Source: Catonia carolina (taxonomy: Eukaryota > Arthropoda > Insecta > Hemiptera > Achilidae). From it: DNA of 64,000 nucleotides. The notes beneath the pieces are model-generated. The model ran no database searches and had not been told where the DNA came from. It saw only the letters and a program-made list of their open reading frames with translations. Positions 54,311-64,000 of this stretch are shown piece after piece. Position numbers and translations under genes: made by a program. Every line of letters starts with the position of its first letter. The stretch's first letter is position 1. Location: NCBI GenBank assembly GCA_035578175.1, contig JAQMRL010000002.1, positions 96,016,748 to 96,080,747 of the forward strand, read 5' to 3'.

Positions 54311-57300
54311 GTTATCTACCTTCTTTCAACGCATTATTCTTTATAAAAAAATAGTTGAGCGTAAAATAAAAGCGAGATCTTGGTGTTTTTAAAGTAAGAC
54401 ATGCAGCGCTTTATTATTTTCATAATAAATGGAAGGTAAATTACAATACGAACACCACGATGGTGACCACTATTAAGACGACTGATTCATTTTTAACAAT
54501 GTGACCGAGAAAAGGTGTATAGGGTACTGGTGGAATGGGTAGGTAGGTAACTGACTAAATGAATGCGGGTTTTACCGGCGCGTAGGCCTATGTTTATTGT
54601 TTTGTTTATTATGTATGTTATTATTCTTCTAAAAATAATGTTTTTTTAAATTGTTAATACCTCCATTTTTATGCATGAAAATGAAAAAACTTTATATAAT
54701 CAAACTTATTTGTCTTTAAACGTTTCGTAATTTCGATTTTATAACATTTTTAATACATTGACTTTTAACGGAGATACTCGTAGATTTTTGTTTACCCCTC
54801 CTTCTAAACTCCCCCATCCCTTTGTGATGTTAAAAAAATTATAGCCTATTTTCATTTTGATTATGTCCAGAACCTCGATACCGAAATTCATTGAATTTGG
54901 TTCGGCGGTTCTTGCGTGATGCCGTAACATACGAACAGAGAAACAGACAAAAATTCAGCTGAACTTATTTTCGGTCTTTGCGTCGTACATCTGGCGTAGA
55001 AACAAAATTTGGGGAATATTGAAAAATTGTACCGACAAAATCACAATTTTATAATTTTAATTGTCATGATTTTTACTTATTTTGTCAAATCGTACAGTCG
55101 CGAAATTTCAATAAATAAAGTAAGAAAACACGTCTGTCAAAACACAATGAATTTGATTAAGTTAGATGTTAGTTTTAGCACGATGTCATTAATATTGTGT
55201 TTCTAACCGGAATGAATTTATATAAATTACTTTATATCTTATTTAATTTTTATTAACATATAAATTAAATTTTAATCAAATTAGTACAATAAAAATAAAG
55301 AAACTATAAAGATATTTTAATACGATACTTTATTCAAATTGAACATTTTCTTTTCCATTAAAATATCTACAGATTTTTAATATCATCCATTTCCTTGTCA
55401 GTAAAATACAAATATTTTTTTATAAAAAAAATAAAATGAAATGGATTACAACATAAATTAAAACTTATCAGTCTAATGAAGCAACAGAAATTAAAAATAC
55501 TTTAAAATTAATTTAATTTTAAATAAGATTTAATAAAGTTTTTATTATTTTCATTACTTATTGTAAAATGTTAATAATAGAAATAAAGAATAAATAAATA
55601 AATGATAAGAAGACTGTTTCAACTCAGTTTATTATTCTAACTACAGGTAGAATAAAAGTAATTTTTTTTATTATTTGGTAAATATACTATTGAAATAAAG
55701 TATCATTTACGAAATAAATAAATTAAATAGTTCTTAGTAAAATTAAAACTTAATATTAATTTTCTAATCTCTTCTTAAGAAAACTAAAAAGGTAAAATCC
55801 TTTTATTTAAAAGTATTTTCATTCATATAATTTAAGAAAGGTATATTTTTTAAAGTTGTAATTAAAATGACTGGAATCATTCACTTCATCAACGTAGAGC
55901 CTATTAAAAGTAAAGATCTTTCATAGAAGAATATATTTTTCAATAGGTAAAAAATGAATAAATTTTGTCTCTGAATGATTCAACTGTCCTTAAGATTTGT
56001 ATTTTCTTTTTGTCTGTAATGGATTGGAAATTCTTGACTTTGAAACAAATACGGGAAGTAAAATGTGAAAGTCAATATTACGGTCATTACCGTATCGTTT
56101 CTACTTACCTAATTAGTTCTAATCATTTTATCAGTGTTACCTTCAGTCGACAAGATATTTATTAAAGCATTTTGGCACTTTAGATTTGTTAACTGCACCT
56201 TTGGTAACCTTTACATACTATTGATCCGAGTGTTTATTGTCATTATTGTATAGGATGTAATTTGGTCCATTAATATGATGCTCAATTCACAAGTAGTATG
56301 CTATACTTCGTCCAACAGTTGGAAGATACCATTGCTTATATGGCCAGAGCGTTGTCGTACTGTGTTAAAAACATTGACTCACGCTATGAAAATGAAAGTT
56401 CATCTTATTGTAGGCTATATTATATTTATGATATTGAAACAAATTACGTTTACGATTAAAAAAGTTTACGTTATTATTTGAAATATATAATTGTATATAA
56501 AAGAATTATTACATTTGTAATTGAATACAACTATTTGTAATGTAACGTACAGCACTTTTTTTTGTAAAACCATAAAATGTTAGAGAAAGATAAAATAAAA
56601 TTAAACATTTGTTTTTGTTCTTTCAAAATCTATACTTATCCATTTCATTGCCATAGTCCTATAGGCTGCCATCCATTTACAAACATTATAAATACTACAG
56701 TATTATGTACTGTATGTGTATACGTAAATGTACACTCTTTTTCACATTTACGTTGGCTTGAGTGTTGCGATACCATCTGCCCAGTGAATTATTATTGCGC
56801 ATGTAATAATTTAATGAGTATTGTTTGTTAGTATTTATTTGTTCAGTGCTGTATTTTTTTAATAATAAGTGTTTATTGTTATTATTAATAAAATGGTAAA
56901 AGTAACAAAAAGGAAAGTGTTAAGTTTAAATTACAATCACATACAACTAAAACGTATAAGTTATGAATTACAAACTACGTACGCTTGTAGAACAGATAGC
57001 GGAGAGCGTATTGCTCTATACAAACAATGTTAAATTGGAATTGCCTATCTTTCCCACAGTCTCAAGTGACTATTGGTTATAATATAGTTAAAAAGTTTTT
57101 GGTTCTCATATTTGAACGAGACTGGTAACAACTACATTGTGAATTAGTGTATTTGAAACTACATTAATGACTAGATCTAAAAAAAAAAACAGTACTGGAA
57201 CGTATAATACTAATAAATAACTATTGAAAATTTATAACTGTTGAAATTTAGAAAATTTATTTTAACTGAAAAGCACTACTTCTTAAACACGATGACTAAT

Positions 57301-57540
57301 TTTTTAATAATAATGATATAATAGTAGCTATATAATAATAATAATAGTGCACAATATTTACTCTTTGGCTATCGATACTACTCTAGGTACTATCAGACCC
57401 CCACCACTCCGCTTTGCATTAGAACCACTGCTTATTTAGAAAGCAGAGTTCCTTTCGCCACACAAAACATAGGTATAGTTTATAATCTCGTTAAGTATTT
57501 TCCAGTCTAGGTTTCTTTGACTCATAACAGATTTTCCTTA
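54310..57540. other. AT-rich sequence with no identified gene
   Basis: Around 54870-54990 the sequence (TTGGTTCGGCGGTTCTTGCG, then ACGAACAGAGAAACAGAC) resembles a widespread insect interspersed repeat motif, but no ends are visible. An (AAT)n-rich patch lies near 57300-57350. No coding region seen. Confidence 0.45.
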
Positions 57541-57554
57541 CTGATAGGCATACT

Positions 57555-57840
57555 TGGTACCATTAAAGTAGCGATGGACTGGACATACAAAGACGGGTGA
57601 TCGATAGAACAAGGTGGTTCGACAGTGGAGGGCCTAACTGGGAAAGAGTAATAGAGGTTTCAAACAAACATGGTAGAGAGACAACCTTATAACTGATACT
57701 GCATTCAATTGGAGAAGATTGGTGCCGAGCAGGGGCATTGTGGAGGCAAACAAGGAAGGTCTACATCTAACACTGGATGACAGTAGGCTGATAAACAAGA
57801 AGAAGAAAGAGAAAGAAAAAGAAAAAGAAAGAAGCAATGA
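57555..57840 (+). other. Possible LINE 3' end with (AAG)n tail
   Basis: A GC-richer stretch with a Trp-containing frame (WRRLVPSRG, near 57715) ending in an AAG/AAAG-rich run at 57800-57830, as RTE-like insertions do. I cannot align it to any other element here. It may be an unrelated repeat. Confidence 0.3.
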
Positions 57841-58389
57841 AAATATAATAAAAAATATAATTAAAGAATTGAGCCGTGTTTTTTGTGTTTTAAAACGAAT
57901 GTAAAAGTGATTCGTGAAACCTTCTTTTCAAATTTCACAAAGACAGTTTAAATATATAAGTTGTTTTCCACTTGTCAGTTTAAAAAATGAAAGAATTCCC
58001 TTTGGAAAAGGTGACATACATCTCATTTCAAAATTTAGTATTCATTTTGAATCTGTCACTGAAAATTTTCTTAAAATGGATTTCTAAAAGGTGAAATTTA
58101 AAATATCTATCTGTTTCTTTATTTGTAAAGTATCTGTAGATATTTTAATAAGTCAAAAAGTACTCCGTCTCTGAATGTCGTTAGATTCAATTTTGTCCCA
58201 ATTTCTATGAATATAAATTTTTTAAGTTTCTTTGAGCGGGGCATACGCAATAAAAGCAGTGCCGTAAGTATTGTAATTTGAAAAGAAAATAAACTTTTTT
58301 TTAGTTTTTTTTTAAATACCAATAACTAAAATTTTTTAGTGATTATATAAGTAATATATACCTAATTTATAATTAATTTTCATGTAAAT

Positions 58390-59225
58390 ACGCCAAAACT
58401 TCCGAAGAGTTTGAAATTAGAGCTGGCATTAGGCAGGGTGATGGGACTATCTCCGGTTCTTTTTAACAGTGTCTTGGAGAAAGTTATTCAGATATAAGAA
58501 ATGGAACTCGCCAACAAAGGATTGTCAAACCAAGTACACATTGGAGGATAAAAGAATGACATGAAGACTGTCTTACTTTTGCAGACGACCTAGCAATCAT
58601 TTCAAGAAACACGGAAACAGCAATAGAACTAATCAACGTGTTGAAAGAACAGAGAGAAAAGCGGGACTACGGATTTCCTTCGAGAAAACTAAATATAAAA
58701 CAAACATCAAAACAGCCCCTTGCTTGAAGACACAATACGGAAAAATTGGAAAAGTTGATAGCTTTAAGTACCTCGACGAGATAATAGACTACTACCAAAG
58801 ACCAGCGAAAAAGAAGCAAACAACAACAGGCGAGAAAAGATGGCCCATACACTTTGAGGAACTCATCACTTGTGTAAGAAAAAAGCATTCTCAAGACAAG
58901 CCAATATTACACATTATTATGACTGTAATAAAAACTGTGTGTTTGTACGCGAGTGAGTGACTTAGATTGACCGGGAAGGCTGGTCTACGGGAAGGAGAGA
59001 AATTTGAGAGACACTAAACAATAGACCTAAGACGTCGGATAAATGGTTTGAACAAGTCAGAAAGTATATTAAGAAAACCGAAATAAAGCGAGAAAACTTT
59101 ATGAACCAAACCAAATGCAGACAACTAATTACGGACTTTAAGGGCTTCCGTGAAGAGCAAAAACAGATTACCGTGTGAATAGAAGAAAGAAGAAAAGCAT
59201 ACAGTGAACGAATGATGAGTAAATT
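58390..59225 (+). pseudogene. RTE-like LINE (family L2) reverse transcriptase remnant
   Basis: In broken frames: EEFEIRAGIRQGDG (motif B, near 58410), PVLFNSVLEKV, then ADDLAIISRNTETAIELI (motif C, near 58585, first residue lost to a shift), ISFEKTKY, KIGKVDSFKYLDEIIDYY (near 58740), and a late segment containing KTVCLYASE followed by LRLTGKAGLREGEK across a stop. The lysine-rich C-terminal tail runs to 59215. At least six stops or frameshifts. It is the longest of three L2 copies. The open frame at 58724-58960 is part of it. Confidence 0.7.
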
Positions 59226-59229
59226 GGCC

Positions 59230-60112
59230 AATGCTAATAATGAACAATATAACCTAACATTAGAAATAAACAAAAAACTAACCTCAAAACACATAACCTT
59301 TTTCTTAATCATGAGTCAATGATGCAAAATGAAAACTAACTTAGAAAGCCAACCTTACTTTGGCTTAATAATAAGGATAACCACTTTTTGACGCTGAAAT
59401 AGGCTTTGTAGAGATAAATGCTTAAAATAAAAAATGTAGATATTTAAATTCCTATAAATTTAATTATGTACACTTTTGTCGTAAAATGCATACTAAGGCT
59501 GAATCTTAAAAAATTCACTTTTACAGATTTTCATGAAAAAAAAAACAGAAAGTAACTTAATTACCGCTAATGGAACATTATAAAAAAAAGTTTAAAATGA
59601 AAGTTGTAGATTTTTAAATTGTCTACAATTTTTATTATGTACATTTTTGCCTAAAATGCATTTTAAGGCCGCAATCTTTAGAAAACCATTTTTTTATGAG
59701 AGAACAGCCTCTCCAATAATTTCAGCAGACATGGCGCTTACTCTATCTTGTAGAGCATAAAAATATAGGCAGTAAATGAGGCAATTTAAAAACAAATCGT
59801 AGGAGCCTTTTTGAGAAAAATTACAAGAATAAACTACTACTTCCGGTTGACCGATTTTGATGAAAATGTTCGTGTCGGGTCCTCTAGTTGTATTTAACTT
59901 AAGTTGAAGTTTCAACTTCGTATGATGTTCCGTTCTTGAGATATCTTGTTGATACACATACACACTGACACAAACACAGACCAATCGCTAAAAACATGGT
60001 TTTTGGGTTCAGGGGGTCTGAAAATGTGTATATCCGGTGAAAACTCGATTCCGAAAAATCGACATGAAAACAGTACTTTATTTCCTGTGCATTCATATAG
60101 GCAAGAGAAAAA
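59230..60112 (-). mobile_element. Helentron-like element, near full-length reverse copy
   Basis: Right end GGCAAGAGAAAAA (60100-60112). At the left, the terminal hairpin and most of the subterminal repeat are missing, starting within GGCCAATGCTAATAATGAAC directly after family L2 sequence. The interior matches the 9827-10766 copy throughout, with a reduced CA tract near 59955-59975. Confidence 0.6.
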
Positions 60113-60298
60113 AAAAGTACATCATAATATTCCTTTTAATGACTTCAATGTCGTTTAGTAGTAAGACATCTCTTGCTTTGCTTTATGTAGGCCTAACAAA
60201 TCCATATTTGAATTTTTCTGTTCTTAAAATAAATTGTATAACTAACTACTTATCATTGTGCTCAGTGTTTTACACCTTCCAGGTGTTAATATTTATAT

Positions 60299-61270
60299 CC
60301 CGGGTGTCCCACAGAATTTGAACCATAGGAAAATAGCATTGATTTTTGTTAGTTTGTTAATATTTTCTTCCCACGAATAAATGAAGACTTGTTATAGTCA
60401 GGAATCATTAGAAAATGTTTAGACCTCTTAAAAAAATATCAATTTTGATACATTTTAAGCTATATTTTGGCTTAATTACGGAAATACATAAATTGGTAAC
60501 AGTTTTCCATTTAAGTATTGTAAATTTTATCCATTTTCCGCATTGTTATATATGGAGTAATGGTAACGTTCTGGTCCGAAGATGTAAAGATATGTGGGTC
60601 GAATCCATCAGCGGTAAAATCTTTTTATTGTTCAAAAATTATTGAAAATAGGTATATAAAAAAAATTAATTTTTTTTAAATTTTGACAATTTGTTTTATC
60701 ATTAACAATCTAGATTGTTGCAATAATCTAAAATTATTGCAATAATCAGCTGCCTCTGAAAATTAAATATTGCTGAAGAAAATATATTTAGATATTTAAA
60801 ATAATACTGAATTCTCTTTCAAAAAAAAAACAAAATTTTAAGTCAATAATTTTAGATGATAAAAGAAATTGTCAAAATTAAAAATAAATAAATAATTCTT
60901 TATTAATATTTCTAATATTTTTGAACCATAAATTTTTTTTCCGCTGATGGATTCAACCCACCTATCTTTACATCTCTAGACCAGAATGTTGCCTTTACTC
61001 CAAACATAACAATACGAAACATTGATAAAATTTACAATACTTAAAAGGAAAACGTTTGCAAATTTATGTATTTCTGTATTTAAGCTAAAATACAGCTTTA
61101 AATGTATCAACATTGATATTTTTTAAAAGGTCTAAACATTTTCTAATGATTCCTGACTATGATAAGTCTTCATTTATTCGTGGGAAGAAAATATTAATAA
61201 ACAAAAAACAAGAAAACAAAAAAAAATCAATGCTATTTTCCTATGGTTCAACTTCCGTGGGACAACCGGT
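60299..61270. mobile_element. Foldback DNA element with ~345-bp inverted arms
   Basis: The left arm (60299-~60640) and inverted right arm (~60925-61270) align along their length. Shared blocks include TGTCCCAC near each end, GAACCATAGGAAAATAGCAT, TCAGGAATCATTAGAAAATG, TTTAAGTATTGTAAATTTTA and GAATCCATCAGCGG. The spacer of about 285 bp is AT-rich. No transposase ORF; no clear target duplication. The superfamily is not assigned. Confidence 0.8.
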
Positions 61271-63030
61271 ATAACAATTAAATATTATAAAATAAATCTC
61301 GTATATATATTAATAAAATAAATATTAATATTTCGTCCCAAGCCCGTTAAAGAATACAAGACTTTGAACGTCGGATGTAATACTGACTGAACTATCAGTG
61401 GAATTAAAGCTTCATTTCTTAAACGACTACGACAGAATATTTTAATAGGTTTATGTATTTTTTCAATTTACAAACTTAAAGAAATGCTCAGCCTTAAGAC
61501 TACTTTTTACGCAGAACAGTACAATAATTTTACCTATTTTTTGAAAAATAAATCTCTCTCAAAACCATGAGCTGAAAAAAATATAAATATTAAATATTTT
61601 TAATGTGAATACTTCTTCGAAATCTTCAATTGGATATTTTAAAAATATGTTGAAAACGATGAAAGTTTTTATAATTTAGTGAATAATAAAAAAGATAATT
61701 ATTTATCATAAAATTATTGTTTTATTTTTTCATTTTAAGTGGTTTAATATATTTATTTTAATTCTAAAAAGAATAAAAATTTCTTTTAAAAAGTATTATA
61801 TAAAAGGAATTCTTAAATTAAATTAATAAACCAAAAGTAAACGAATGCTGTTTTACTGGAAAAGAAAATACTTTGTTAAAAATATATTAACAAAAAGACT
61901 TTTTAAAAGTCTGAAGAAATAATGATTTAATTTTTAACTGATTAAATATTTAGTCTGGCTTTTCAATTTTGAAAATATGTTTACGTCGTCGGTTGAAATA
62001 AATTTTCCATTGTTGTCCCTTTATCACTTTTTACTGACAAATTATAAAAACAATATTCTGGTACAAAAGAGCATTTTTAAAGAGTCGGTGAGGAAGAGTT
62101 TATTCTCTTCACTCAAAGAATAATTTCCGTAACCGATGTTCTTTGAACTTAGAATTGCTTGTTTAATTACTATTTAATTCTTAATCGTTTATGTTATCGA
62201 ATTCGTTTATTGTCTTTGTTTCACGTATAAAATTTGTTATATAACTCATTTTTAAAACAAAATTATGTTGTACGGAAATGTATCCGTAAAGTTTTAAACT
62301 AAATTCATTTCGTTGAAAATGAAAAATTACTTAATGATGTGTTATTAAAAACGTAAAGATTGACTGGCTCAAAATTTAAAAAAAAAATACTTAGAAACAC
62401 TAATTTAATAATTAATAATGAATTAACTAATTATTAGATGATTATGTCAAAGTATAAAACAAATTGGATTGTCCCAATTTAATTTAATCCCTTTGATTGT
62501 TCCAATTTATTTGAGGAATTTTCTAAACAATACATCTCCTGTCTTTTCTTTTAACTCCAAAAACAGACTTAACGTAAAGTTAATTTGACAATGCTTGTTT
62601 GAACTACAAACCAAATTAAAGGATTCTACAATCCTTGAACATTTATCGGTTCATTAAAGTAGGCCTAGTCATAAGTCTAAGCGGTTTAAAAACAAATAAT
62701 TTAATGAATGATGCAATGTCAATGATTTTATTATTTGCCTTTTTTTAAAGATGACCATTAATTAATTGGTTATCAGGCAACTTTAATTAGTCATTAGATA
62801 TAAAATACTCTTTATATAAAAAGAAATAAAGTCCTTTCTACTTTGTTTCATTAATAAAAAATAAAACAATATGTTAAATCTTTGTTAAGACGAGAGACTA
62901 CTTTGAAAAATTATTTATTAAAAACATATTTTTTCACTGTTTTTGTGGAGAAGATTATTATAAAAAAAACCGAAAGCTTAGCAAAATAAAAATTTATTTT
63001 GTGAAAATTTCGACGTTTTAAAATTTAATA
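61271..63030. other. AT-rich sequence with no identified gene
   Basis: Very AT-rich, no recognised repeats or ORFs. Confidence 0.55.
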
Positions 63031-63038
63031 TTTCGTTC

Positions 63039-63372
63039 AACTCATCTGGTTAGTCTAGTGGAAAAGTCGTCGCCGCGAGTCAACTGTTTGACAACTGATG
63101 TTTTAATTTTTGTACGGAGACGAAGGTTCCCAATTGAAATCCTAGTAAAGCTAGTTTTTTATACGGATTTGAATACTAGACAGTGGTTACCTTGGGTGTA
63201 CTTTGATGGTTGAGGTTCAATGAACCATAATTTCTCAGGAATGGTCGATATGAGTCTGTACAAGACTACGTCTCATTTACACGTCGTACGTATCAACCTC
63301 GCCTCATTAAGCCATGGGGTTGCTTATTGTTCTAAATTTAACAGGATACACGTACAGACATTGGAGTAAAAA
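63039..63372 (+). repeat. SINE-A (tRNA-derived), copy 5, degenerate
   Basis: Plus-strand copy: A-box region TGGTTAGTCTAGTGG at the left, a B-box region spoiled by an insertion (GGTTCCCAATTGAAATCC), the family body (ATACGGATTTGAATACTAGA, GGTTGCTTATTGTTCTAAAT) and an A-run at 63367-63376. Weakly similar flanks (ATTTCGTTCA, ATTTGTTCGA) may be the target duplication. Confidence 0.75.
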
Positions 63373-63376
63373 AAAT

Positions 63377-64000
63377 TTGTTCGAGAATTAAAACTTGTTA
63401 ATGCTATTTGTATTTTACTTCTTTACTTAATTTTTTATTTTTTGGAACTATATAAAAACAACCAGTAAAAACGATCACAACTAAATTTAAAAAAAATCAT
63501 TCGCGTTAATGGCTTTGAGAACACCATCCAGCGACAGCTCTCCAGATAACGATAATAGTGTTCATTTTAAAATTATATTTTTGTATACGTAATGAATGTT
63601 ACAGTTGCCTTTATGTATCATGCCTACTTCATCGTCGTTTCAGTCGTCTTTGTGCTTTATTTTCTATAAGTTTTGTAAATTACGTACATTTAACTTGTTA
63701 TACTTCAATCGTCGTTTCCCAAATATTCTAGTTTTGTAAAATTTACCATTTTAGAAATCGTAACGTTTGACCTACTCAGTCAGTTTCCAAGATCTTTTTA
63801 AATTACTCAGAATTTTGTTCACTAGGACTCCTTGCAAAAGATTATATTGTGTTTTGAAATTTTGCGAAAATTATCTTGTTTCTTTGTTGATAAAAATATT
63901 TGCTAATTTTAGAGAACATTTTAAGTTATAAATTTGAATGTTGTATATTAAAATTTTATATATTTTAACTTTTGTTAAAAATTTGAATATCGTAAATTTA
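63377..64000. other. AT-rich sequence with no identified gene
   Basis: No coding signal or repeat recognised before the window ends. Confidence 0.5.

Noticed and set aside
1..64000. CRISPR arrays, bacterial operons, ribosome binding sites
   Set aside because: No regularly spaced direct repeats. Composition and elements are those of an animal genome, so bacterial features do not apply.

Overview
This 64 kb window is AT-rich eukaryotic DNA, most likely from an insect. The reasons are many long AT-rich stretches, several lineages of non-LTR retrotransposon, tRNA-headed SINEs, hAT-type and foldback DNA elements, and insect-style core promoter motifs. Host order (a hemipteran would fit) is inference only. 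I found no convincing host protein-coding gene, no rRNA gene, no free-standing tRNA gene and no CRISPR array. Almost everything recognisable is a transposable element or its remains.

Layout. 0-3.5 kb: a Helentron-like element split by an RTE-type reverse transcriptase insertion and by a tRNA-derived SINE. 4.5-5 kb: a well-formed core promoter (heat-shock element, TATA, initiator, DPE) followed by a 52-codon ORF. 6.4-11.6 kb: Helentron-like copies (one interrupted by a SINE), an hAT-type MITE with a perfect 8-bp target duplication, and antisense LINE remains. 13.9-14.3 kb: a cluster of DRE-like motifs before a GC-richer stretch, possibly a host promoter. 15-24.4 kb: SINE, LINE and Helentron-like fragments, a tandem duplication and a Mutator-like relic. 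25.3-29.8 kb: a complete Jockey-type retrotransposon, with ORF1 (gag-like zinc knuckles), ORF2 (endonuclease plus reverse transcriptase), poly(A) and an 11-bp target duplication. 31-34.1 kb: a three-level nest, in which an RNase H-bearing LINE lies inside a TTAA-type DNA element inside an old Jockey-like copy. 34.5-40.5 kb: AT-rich with nothing identified. 40.5-51.3 kb: SINEs, including a SINE inserted into an opposite-orientation copy of itself, plus a decayed Jockey-like RT. 52.6-54.1 kb: a 5'-truncated RT insertion on the minus strand and a Helentron-like copy. 58.4-61.3 kb: a decayed RTE-like RT, a Helentron-like copy and a foldback element with ~350-bp arms. 63.0-63.4 kb: a fifth SINE-A copy.

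How the parts relate. At least seven LINE families can be separated by their C-terminal protein signatures. Only the Jockey element at 25.3-29.8 kb looks able to encode its own mobilisation. SINEs and truncated LINEs carry 8-13 bp target duplications typical of target-primed reverse transcription, and the nesting gives a relative order of insertion. The most unusual observations are the promoter at 4.58-4.70 kb, the Helentron-like family, an RTE-SINE chimera inside one target duplication (1554-3075), the self-nested SINE (41962-42789) and the triple nest (31513-34085).
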